From: Patescibacteria group bacterium
Lineage (GTDB): Bacteria; Patescibacteria; Microgenomatia; Daviesbacterales; UBA10151
NCBI GenBank assembly: GCA_023487645.1
Contig: JAMDBX010000015.1
Coordinates: 1-47,940, forward strand
Direction of reading: 5' to 3'
Length of the DNA stretch: 47,940 bases
Shown: in pieces, positions 40,230 to 46,744 of the stretch
Numbering within the stretch: position 1 is the first letter of the stretch
How the letters are laid out: the number at the start of each line of letters is the position of its first letter
The notes under the pieces: generated by a model
What the model saw: the letters and a program-made list of their open reading frames with translations, nothing else
Told to the model about the DNA's origin: nothing
The model's database searches: none
Position numbers and translations under genes: made by a program

Positions 40230-42080
40230 TTAAGGTTTTCGGCTGAGTAGCAAATCCAAACCTTGGGATATTTCCGAAGCTTTTATAAATCTAACGTTCG
40301 GAAATCTTTGCTGTAGAGTGGGAATCGCACCGTAGAAATGTTCATTAACTAATACCCCTTCTATGCCATCACTCAACATCTGATCTGGTCTGCCGATAAC
40401 AATAAAAGCCCCATTATCATAGGGGCCAGCGGCCCCAATTGCTCCTGCTATGGCCGCCTCATCTTCATCTAACATTCTTAATCTAGTTGAATGGAAGGGT
40501 CTACTCGGATCAATACCCTTGCTTAATAAAAAGTTAAGTGCTCTCAGCTGATCAGCATAGCCACCTTTGGCAATTCCGTGAGCATCAAACCTTCTACCAA
40601 TTTCAGGATCAATCTCTGCTCTTTTGAAAGCTAGCTCCATCGGTTCATAGGGGGCTTCCATTTCAAAACCTGTCCCAAACTGCACTGTTTCCGGTGGGTG
40701 ATTTCTGACAAAATTCCTTGCGTCAACGGATAACCTTCTTATCTCTTCATCGGTTAAGGTAGCTTCTCGTTGTTGAGTTTCGGCTGCACCCACCGTTCTA
40801 GTGACCACTCTTACCCCCAAGCTTTCTAGATGAGTTTTAATAGTCTCCCTTGGTACTCCCGTTGCTCTAGCGACATCCACAATTTCTTGTAAGTTAGTTT
40901 GCCTTTGATCAGGTGGAATTTCAGAGTTACCAAATGCACTAGTCATAGCGGCTAACCATCCTCGTTCTTGGGCACCTTTATTATCTGTTTCCCCGATTAA
41001 TCGGGCAGAGGGTGTAATAATTTCACCCCCAACAATTGAAGGACCATCGTCGATTACCTCAAATTGACCACTGTTCAAAGCTTGAGATTCAGTTAGAACT
41101 ACATCTTCTCCTTCCGAGGTTGGTTTGTTGGGAATGCCTTTTGCATCAAATACTGCCTTAATCTGTTCTCTGGGTACGCCTTGCTCTTTTAAACGGGTAA
41201 CATAGTCTTGTAAAGCTTCTGGTTTAGCATTACCCAAGAGTACCAAATCTGCAAATTTACCCATTTGCTCTAATTGATAACCTGCTACAAACGGCTTGAG
41301 TTTTGGCTCCACGGCTGCGTAAGCTCTAGCTTTATCAGGATACATTTGGGCAAATTGTTGCAACTTTAGATTTTCATTTAAAGGAACTAGCCCTGTTGGG
41401 AAAGTTGGGTCAAGCCCGGGATTTATAACACCATCAGGGTCACGATATACTCTGGTAGATTCCCTCTCTTGATATAGTTTTGCTTTCTCGCTAAAGTTTT
41501 GATTAAACAGCTGTTGAGCCCTAGATTCCCTCTGTTGTGGCCAAAGCAAATTTTGATCAGTATTCACCAAATCCATAAAACGCTCTAATGATATTTGCTT
41601 GATTTCCTCTGGATCATCAGTACCAAATAGTGCTTTTTTATACTCTCTGTCTAACTGGTCAACGATTGCTTGATATTGTGGATCACTTTCCAGATTGTAA
41701 GATAAATCCAAGTATCTCGGATTTTCAGCCGGAACAGCTATGGGATTTCTCATTAATTCATCAACATCATGAATAGCTCGTAATATTTGTGGATGTAGCT
41801 CACCATATTGCCTCCTATATGAGCCTAATAGCTGCCGGGATTCTTGGGGATGAACTCGAACAAATTCCCTCATTGTATAACCACTATGGTATCTGTTATT
41901 TTCTGATCTACCTCTCATCGCATTCCTAAATTCTTCACCCAAACGGCCACCCAATAACTGTTCCCAGGAAGATGTTCTTATCTCATTTTGAGATGAAAAT
42001 GGTAGTCTAGGAGTTTCTGTCTGATTTATCCCAAGCTCATCTGGAGAGGGCCCTTGTCCTTCTTCATCACCCATACCCAT
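40230..42080 (-). CDS. Large protein of unknown function with an internal repeat
   Basis: 616 residues from ATG 42080, supported by TTGCAT-18-TATTAT ending six bases upstream; a TTG 12 codons earlier coincides with the -35 box. No signal peptide or membrane segment; acidic and Gln/Arg-rich. Two segments share the pattern LQ-x2-V-x6-GVPRE-x-IK-x6-G (about residues 287-315 and 397-425), an obvious internal duplication of a helix-turn-helix-sized unit. The last 130 residues look like a separate domain (GAFIVIGRPDQMLSDGIEGV, then NEHFYGAIPTLQQRFPNVRF). No known family recognised. The gene is flanked by palindromic repeats and the initiator tRNA upstream. Confidence 0.75.
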   Translation of the reverse strand: MGMGDEEGQGPSPDELGINQTETPRLPFSSQNEIRTSSWEQLLGGRLGEEFRNAMRGRSENNRYHSGYTMREFVRVHPQESRQLLGSYRRQYGELHPQILRAIHDVDELMRNPIAVPAENPRYLDLSYNLESDPQYQAIVDQLDREYKKALFGTDDPEEIKQISLERFMDLVNTDQNLLWPQQRESRAQQLFNQNFSEKAKLYQERESTRVYRDPDGVINPGLDPTFPTGLVPLNENLKLQQFAQMYPDKARAYAAVEPKLKPFVAGYQLEQMGKFADLVLLGNAKPEALQDYVTRLKEQGVPREQIKAVFDAKGIPNKPTSEGEDVVLTESQALNSGQFEVIDDGPSIVGGEIITPSARLIGETDNKGAQERGWLAAMTSAFGNSEIPPDQRQTNLQEIVDVARATGVPRETIKTHLESLGVRVVTRTVGAAETQQREATLTDEEIRRLSVDARNFVRNHPPETVQFGTGFEMEAPYEPMELAFKRAEIDPEIGRRFDAHGIAKGGYADQLRALNFLLSKGIDPSRPFHSTRLRMLDEDEAAIAGAIGAAGPYDNGAFIVIGRPDQMLSDGIEGVLVNEHFYGAIPTLQQRFPNVRFIKASEISQGLDLLLSRKP

Positions 42081-42086
42081 AATTTT

Positions 42087-42116
42087 ATAATACAATTCGT
42101 CACGAACTAAATGCAA
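42087..42116 (-). promoter_or_regulatory. Promoter of the 616-residue protein gene
   Basis: TTGCAT (42116-42111), 18 bases, TATTAT (42092-42087), six bases to ATG 42080. Confidence 0.5.
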
Positions 42117-42208
42117 CTTATCAGGAAAATGATGCTATTAAGTAAGCACTAGACTTTAAGGTTCTATTTCTAACCCCTATGGTTATAAAGGTGAAGCTAA
42201 AATAGTGT

Positions 42209-42300
42209 GTTGCAGGGGTGGGATGCTACTCTCGCCTGAGGCGAGCCGAACCTGCTTCACCACTGCGTGGAGCGCAGATTCTCGATCCAATACCCACCAG
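42209..42300. repeat. Branched palindromic element with a tRNA-like end
   Basis: Outer arms GGTGGG (42217-42222) and CCCACC (42293-42298) enclose a perfect hairpin CTCGCC-TGA-GGCGAG (42231-42245) and a second imperfect one between CTGC (42252) and GCAG (42277), so the transcript would form a three-way junction. Its left end, GTTGCAGGGGTGGGAT (42209-42224), matches the 3' end of the initiator tRNA gene (42343-42358) in 15 of 16 bases, in the same orientation. The T arm of a tRNA would continue after GGGAT, but here the sequence diverges. Confidence 0.7.
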
Positions 42301-42306
42301 GAATCA

Positions 42307-42337
42307 AAAAAATCCGCCCACAAGGAGCGGATTTTTT
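42307..42337 (-). terminator. Rho-independent terminator of the initiator tRNA transcript
   Basis: Perfect 11-bp stem AAAAAATCCGC (42307-42317) / GCGGATTTTTT (42327-42337) with a nine-base loop and a run of seven T on the minus strand, starting six bases after the tRNA 3' end. The A/T flanks also allow function in the other direction. Confidence 0.85.
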
Positions 42338-42343
42338 ATGATG

Positions 42344-42415
42344 TTGCGGGGGTGGGATTCGAACCCACGACCTTGAGATTATGAGCCTCACGAGCTACCA
42401 CTGCTCTACCCCGCG
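42344..42415 (-). tRNA. Initiator tRNA-Met (CAU)
   Basis: Cloverleaf on the minus strand: acceptor CGCGGGG/CCCCGCA with the C1-A72 mismatch that marks formylatable initiators, D stem GAGC/GCTC with A11-U24, anticodon loop CTCATAA, T loop TTCGAAT, discriminator A, CCA not encoded. The anticodon stem is TGAGG/TCTCA, so the three G-C pairs normally next to the loop are A29-U41, G30-C40 and G31-U39 instead. Confidence 0.95.
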
Positions 42416-42458
42416 TTAAATCCACTATTAATCTTTCAATCTTTAGGGGATTATCCCT

Positions 42459-42487
42459 ATTATAAGGCTATTCTAGGGGAAAAACAA
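42459..42487 (-). promoter_or_regulatory. Promoter of the initiator tRNA gene
   Basis: TTGTTT (42487-42482, inside the ftsB end), 17 bases, TATAAT (42464-42459); gives a leader of about 37 bases before the tRNA. Confidence 0.6.
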
Positions 42488-42826
42488 CTTTAGCCATTGT
42501 TGCCAGTTGGGGATAATTTGTTCAATCTTTTTTTGTTGGGCACCTAAAACCTTACTTAATTCTTCTTGAGGAATCACCATTACCGTCTCCCCTGGCCTGG
42601 CTTGGTTTAATTTATCCCGAGCTTGCTCTTCAATAAATTGTACTGTTCCTACCTGTGAGAGTCGTTTTTTAAGTTCGACATTTTGTTGTTGCAACTTGAC
42701 CAAGTTTTCCTTTTCCTGGTCAATCCGGCCACCAACCGCCAAAGAATCATAAACTTGTTTTCCCAAGTTATAAAACAGTCCTAACAAAAGCACAGCTATT
42801 CCTAAAAAGATAACTTTTTTACCCAT
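42473..42826 (-). CDS. ftsB: Septum formation initiator family protein (FtsB/DivIC-like)
   Basis: Small bitopic division protein linking FtsQ/DivIB and FtsL. 117 residues: short cytoplasmic start, membrane segment VIFLGIAVLLLGLFYNLG (5-22), coiled coil IDQEKENLVKLQQQNVELKK (in part) to about 62, and the conserved VQFIEEQARDKLNQARPGETVMVIP. AGAGGA lies just upstream of the ATG, one of few clear ribosome sites among backbone genes. Divergent from the Xer-like gene. Confidence 0.88.
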   Translation of the reverse strand: MGKKVIFLGIAVLLLGLFYNLGKQVYDSLAVGGRIDQEKENLVKLQQQNVELKKRLSQVGTVQFIEEQARDKLNQARPGETVMVIPQEELSKVLGAQQKKIEQIIPNWQQWLKLFFP

Positions 42827-42848
42827 TTTTTCCTCTTTACATTTATCC

Positions 42849-42854
42849 TATAAT
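42849..42854 (+). promoter_or_regulatory. Possible -10 box of the Xer-like gene
   Basis: TATAAT, 43 bases before ATG 42898; -35 region T-rich only. A TTGACC at 42864-42869 without a good partner is an alternative. Confidence 0.3.
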
Positions 42855-42897
42855 CTGGTAAAATTGACCCATAATTTACTTTTATTAACAAAACAAA

Positions 42898-43767
42898 ATG
42901 ATTAATTTAAATGATGCCAGACAACAATTTATTGGACACCTTAAAGGACGTAACCGTTCTTCTGCTACTATCTTAGCTTATGGAAAAGACATTGAGCAAC
43001 TAATAGAATACCTCAACAAAGAAGGTATAACCAATGCCTCCGATGTGGTTACAGAACAGCTACAATCTTTCATGCAGCAACTGGCCAAAGAAAGTTATAC
43101 CCCCAAATCCATCTCCCGTAAAACTAATTCTACCAAAACATTTTTTAAGTTTTTAAAGTCTTCCGGACTGATTGAGTCAGATCCAGCCGTAGCCATCACC
43201 CACCCTACTTTTGAAAACAAGCCGCCGCGAATTTTATCCAAGCTGGAATACCGCGCTCTGCGCGATGCCGCCCGGGGTGATATCCGAATGTCGGCCATTA
43301 TTGAGGTGTTGTTGCAAACAGGCATCCGTATCAGCGAACTGGCTAAACTAACTATTGACGATGTCAACTTTAGCGAAGAAAATCCCACTATTTATATTCG
43401 GCCGGAAGAAGGTTCTGTAGAAAGGACAATTCCTTTAAACAAACCGGCAGTTGAAGCTTTAAAAAAATATTTAGAAATCAGGTCCAAAACCCAAAGTAAG
43501 GCTTTATTTGTAACTAAAACCGGCCGACCCCTGCTGGTGCGCAACATCCGCACCGCCATTGACCGTTATTTCCGACTGGCGGGCATCTCCGGAGCCAAGG
43601 TCAATGATTTGCGCCACACTTGGGTGGCCCATCAGCTCTCTTCCGGGATCTCTTTGACTTTAGTTTCCAAACTGGCTGGGCATAAACGGGTTTCAACTAC
43701 GGAAAGATATTTACAATATGTCCCCAGCCGAACTTCAGAGGACAAGGCTAAGCTAGAAGAGCTGTAA
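42898..43767 (+). CDS. Xer-like tyrosine recombinase with variant active site
   Basis: 289 residues: N-terminal SAM-like DNA-binding domain (1-100), catalytic domain after it. Arg144 (TGIRISEL), Arg239 (DLRH), His262 (LAGHKRV) and the nucleophile Tyr271 (TTERYLQY) are in place. The beta-hairpin lysine of the GKGxKxR pattern is replaced (PEEGSVERTIPL) and the first His of HxxR is Asn236 (NDLRH). Size and layout fit chromosomal XerC/D/A dimer resolvases rather than phage integrases, and only one copy is seen here. It ends 110 bases before a tRNA gene. Confidence 0.9.
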   Translation: MINLNDARQQFIGHLKGRNRSSATILAYGKDIEQLIEYLNKEGITNASDVVTEQLQSFMQQLAKESYTPKSISRKTNSTKTFFKFLKSSGLIESDPAVAITHPTFENKPPRILSKLEYRALRDAARGDIRMSAIIEVLLQTGIRISELAKLTIDDVNFSEENPTIYIRPEEGSVERTIPLNKPAVEALKKYLEIRSKTQSKALFVTKTGRPLLVRNIRTAIDRYFRLAGISGAKVNDLRHTWVAHQLSSGISLTLVSKLAGHKRVSTTERYLQYVPSRTSEDKAKLEEL

Positions 43768-43808
43768 TTTATTCCTTTAACAAACCAGTTTTTACCCTTA
43801 ACATAATA

Positions 43809-43817
43809 TGCTAAAAT
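43809..43817 (+). promoter_or_regulatory. Extended -10 promoter of tRNA-Ile
   Basis: TG-C-TAAAAT, followed by a roughly 53-base leader that contains CGGA/TCCG and CTGG/CCAG self-complementary pieces before the tRNA. Confidence 0.45.
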
Positions 43818-43876
43818 AGCTCCACAAGGCGGATATCTTCGTCCGGAGGATGACCTGGTCCAGTGGATCAAAATTT

Positions 43877-43948
43877 GGAGCCGTAGCTCAATGGTAGAGC
43901 GAATGTCTTATACACATTTGGTTCTAGGTTCAAGTCCTAGCGGCTCCA
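43877..43948 (+). tRNA. tRNA-Ile (UAU)
   Basis: Complete cloverleaf: acceptor GGAGCCG/CGGCTCC, D stem GCTC/GAGC, anticodon stem AATGT/ACATT with loop CTTATAC, hence anticodon TAT reading AUA, T stem CTAGG/CCTAG with loop TTCAAGT, discriminator A, no encoded CCA. Most bacteria read AUA with a CAU tRNA whose C34 is changed to lysidine by TilS; a UAU anticodon is rare. The 3' end abuts the stop codon of the convergent ATPase gene. Confidence 0.93.
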
Positions 43949-46291
43949 CTACAGTCTTGCTCGGCGGGTAATTTCCGCTTCCACTTCCACTACATCCCGA
44001 CCATAGGTCAGACGGGAAAGCTCTTTGATTGCCTGGGCGATCTCCGGCCGTTTCATGGCATTCCAGGCATTAAGATCAATACTGACACTCATAGAAAACG
44101 GCGGCACCGGTTCCCCCTGAACTTGAGTTTTAACATAGACATGTCTGGCTTCAATGTTGACCAAATCCTGTTCTGTAAAGGTAGGGGCAAATTCATGTTG
44201 GAGGAAGTTGGCATCGGTGACTCCAACCCGATAGGTCAAAATACTACCGACGTTACCAAAGATGGCATTTTTAATATCCTCGGGCATTTGGCCGATGAAC
44301 TGGTTAGCCACCACTAAGTTTAATTTATATTTCCTAGCCTCGGATAAAATGGTGGCAAAAGTATCGGTAGCAAAATTTTGAAACTCATCCACATATAAAT
44401 AGAATGGCCGGCGCTGATCTTCCGGCACATCCGCCCGGGACATGGCGGCAGCTAAAATCTTAGGCACTAAAACCAAACCTAAAAAGTTGGAATTTTCCTC
44501 CCCCATCACCCCTTTGGATAAATTAACAATTAAAATCTTTCCCTCATCCATAATTTTGCGGAAGTTAAAAGATGACTGGCTTTGGCCGATAATATTTCGA
44601 AGTGTCCGGTTAGTCACAAAACGGCCGAATTTGGAAACCGTGTAATCCAAAACTTCCGATTTATGAAAATCTGCCGTATGGGCAATCTGATCCGTCCAGT
44701 AGCGACGGACTACCGGATCGGTGACATGAGGCAAAAGTTCCCGGACAAACTCCGGGTCCTGCATAATCCGCATCACCTCTACAAAGGTATTGCCGGGAAC
44801 TGCCATGACCGTCAACATGGCATTTCTAATACCATGTTCAAAACGGGGGCCGATAATACCGGTTTTATTCGGATCGTAAAGCTTATACATCAAACCAATA
44901 ATTTCAGTAGTAATAAAATGTTTTTCGTCTTCAGTTTTGGCCTCTAGCATATTCATCCCAAACGGCCGAGTCACATCACCGGGATTAAAATAGATCACAT
45001 CTTTAGCCCGCTCCGGCGGGATTAAAGAAAGCATCTCCTCGGCGGCATCACCGTGGGGATCGATAAAGGCAATTCCCTTGCCGGCTAAAATATCCTGCAG
45101 CATCAAGGTCTTTAAAATGGTAGTTTTACCGGTACCGGTACGGCCAATGATGTACATATGCCGCTCCCGGTCTTCTTCACTAATAAATACCGGCCTCTCG
45201 GTTCCGCGGAAGATTGATTTGCCCAGGTAAAGTCCGGAAGTAGGGATCTTTTCCGAAGCCGGGGCAGAGCGGGCCGGCAGCCAGACAATATGGGGAGTTT
45301 GGATCTGCTTGCTGGGAAGATGAAAGATGGAGGCAATTTCATCCGGGGTCAATACCGGAGTTTTGGAAAACATCGGCATGTAACGATAAATAAAATCTTC
45401 CATAAAGCCTTTTTCCGAGCGGACCTTTGCCCCGGAAAAACCGTTATATGGGCCGGAAAATTGTTCAAATGCAGCCTTGATATTGGACAGGTGAGCCTTA
45501 GCACTTTCTTTGGAAGTAGAAGAGGTCACAATCCTTAAAGCCACATTAAAACCGGAACGAACAATCTTTCCTTCCACTGCCTCCAACTGCTTGGCATCCG
45601 GTGGCGCTTTAGGGGGACCGTCGGGTTTGCCGGGGTCTTTTTCCTTTTTCAACCACTTTTTACCGATATCTTTCCATTTATTGTCCGCCGGCGAGATAAT
45701 CATCTGCACCGCCGCTCCTTCATTTGCCTGCATTTTACCCAAAGCGGAAGTTAAAGCCGATAACGGGTCGGTGGGCAAATCGCGGAAAGTTTTAATCGGC
45801 AAATAATCGCCACTCCGCAATTTGTACATGGCAAAGGCTGTTTGGCCGTTTTCCGAAAAGATATTATATTCCGGGACAACTTTGACCTCAGCATCAGGAG
45901 AAGCACCGTGGATTTGCTTTTCAATCAAATCCTGCAGTGATTTATGGACGGAGATGAAAAAACGGATCGATTCATGCAAAGCCACAATTTCAAAAGAAAT
46001 TTGAGCCTGGGGCTTTAATTTTAAAAAACCCTGGTTTTTCTTAATCGAGTAAAGAGCGGCAAACAGTTGCTCGGTGGCATCAATTTTAATCTCGTTATCC
46101 CGGGGAATGGTTATCTGAAGCAACACCGACTCCAAAGAGTGTTTTTCCCGGTCGCGGTTACGGTACCAGGCAAAAAAATACCGGCCAAAATAGATAACTG
46201 CCAAAAATAATCCGGAAAAGGCTATAAAAATCCCCAGGATAACCTCCATTAGAGTAATCAGGTTTGGACCGGATGTAGTAGTAACCTCCAC
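43949..46291 (-). CDS. VirD4/TraD-like membrane ATPase (type IV secretion/DNA transfer family)
   Basis: 780 residues. One N-terminal membrane segment (LMEVILGIFIAFSGLFLAVIYF, in part; about 14-36), about 330 residues of a mixed domain typical of CPR members, then a RecA-like motor: Walker A GRTGTGKTT (about 382-390), AFIDPHGDAAEEML, FYLYVDEFQNFATD (Walker B, about 638), and ANQFIGQMPEDIKNAIFGNVG. The family pumps DNA or protein through membranes, or belongs to pilus-like machines. Its partner gene ends exactly where this begins. No relaxase, VirB4 or pilin gene is in the window, so the substrate is open. Confidence 0.9.
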   Translation of the reverse strand: MEVTTTSGPNLITLMEVILGIFIAFSGLFLAVIYFGRYFFAWYRNRDREKHSLESVLLQITIPRDNEIKIDATEQLFAALYSIKKNQGFLKLKPQAQISFEIVALHESIRFFISVHKSLQDLIEKQIHGASPDAEVKVVPEYNIFSENGQTAFAMYKLRSGDYLPIKTFRDLPTDPLSALTSALGKMQANEGAAVQMIISPADNKWKDIGKKWLKKEKDPGKPDGPPKAPPDAKQLEAVEGKIVRSGFNVALRIVTSSTSKESAKAHLSNIKAAFEQFSGPYNGFSGAKVRSEKGFMEDFIYRYMPMFSKTPVLTPDEIASIFHLPSKQIQTPHIVWLPARSAPASEKIPTSGLYLGKSIFRGTERPVFISEEDRERHMYIIGRTGTGKTTILKTLMLQDILAGKGIAFIDPHGDAAEEMLSLIPPERAKDVIYFNPGDVTRPFGMNMLEAKTEDEKHFITTEIIGLMYKLYDPNKTGIIGPRFEHGIRNAMLTVMAVPGNTFVEVMRIMQDPEFVRELLPHVTDPVVRRYWTDQIAHTADFHKSEVLDYTVSKFGRFVTNRTLRNIIGQSQSSFNFRKIMDEGKILIVNLSKGVMGEENSNFLGLVLVPKILAAAMSRADVPEDQRRPFYLYVDEFQNFATDTFATILSEARKYKLNLVVANQFIGQMPEDIKNAIFGNVGSILTYRVGVTDANFLQHEFAPTFTEQDLVNIEARHVYVKTQVQGEPVPPFSMSVSIDLNAWNAMKRPEIAQAIKELSRLTYGRDVVEVEAEITRRARL

Positions 46292-46594
46292 TTACTTTAC
46301 CTCCTCAATTACATTTCCCGGGTTTTTCTTTTTCAATCTTGAGAGAAAAGCTGTCAAAAAATTTTTCGAGGGTTCAGTGCGGGGACGACCCATTTCCCCG
46401 GCAATAATATCTTCCAAATCCAACTCCCCGCCGGGCTTGTCCGTCTGTCCCTGGACCGGACTTTGGGAGGAAGCCGGAGCAACTTCTTGAGGGTTGACTC
46501 CTAAAGCATCAGCGATAGTCGCTTGAGTTTGGGCTGGGTGGGCCATGCTGTCTATTCCTGGTTGCAAAATTCCTGGTCCTTGAGCAGTTGTCAT
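46292..46594 (-). CDS. Small disordered partner of the TraD-like ATPase
   Basis: 100 residues, low complexity: Gln/Pro/Ala-rich first 50 residues, an acidic patch GGELDLEDIIAGEMGRPR, and a basic helix NFLTAFLSRLKKKNPGN near the C-terminus. No known family. The stop and the start of the ATPase are directly adjacent (46292/46291), so the two are co-translated and likely work together. Promoter TTGTGG-17-TATAAT ends eight bases before the ATG. Confidence 0.7.
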   Translation of the reverse strand: MTTAQGPGILQPGIDSMAHPAQTQATIADALGVNPQEVAPASSQSPVQGQTDKPGGELDLEDIIAGEMGRPRTEPSKNFLTAFLSRLKKKNPGNVIEEVK

Positions 46595-46602
46595 ATAGGG
46601 AT

Positions 46603-46631
46603 ATTATACTTTGAGGAGACAGTATCCACAA
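46603..46631 (-). promoter_or_regulatory. Promoter of the TraD-like operon
   Basis: TTGTGG (46631-46626), 17 bases, TATAAT (46608-46603), eight bases to ATG 46594. The insertion sequence begins only about 20 bases upstream and leaves it intact. Confidence 0.6.
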
Positions 46632-46729
46632 ATCCCCGATATGACTCACGTAAAATCCTACCGAAAGTGATTCATTGCCTCACATAAGAATCCTACCGAA
46701 AATATCTCCACTTGCTTTTGTAAGTAGGT

Positions 46730-46736
46730 AGGAGGT
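46730..46736 (+). promoter_or_regulatory. Ribosome binding site deciding the transposase TTG start
   Basis: AGGAGGT eight bases before TTG 46745. Confidence 0.75.
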
Positions 46737-46744
46737 GACTCACT

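Noticed and set aside
43818..43876. Riboswitch or T-box in the leader of tRNA-Ile
   Set aside because: Only two short self-complementary pieces are present, no conserved riboswitch core, and the downstream gene is a tRNA.
43768..43948. Xer-like gene next to tRNA-Ile as an integrated element with its attachment site
   Set aside because: No duplicated tRNA-Ile end was found, the recombinase has the size of a chromosomal Xer, and its composition matches the backbone.
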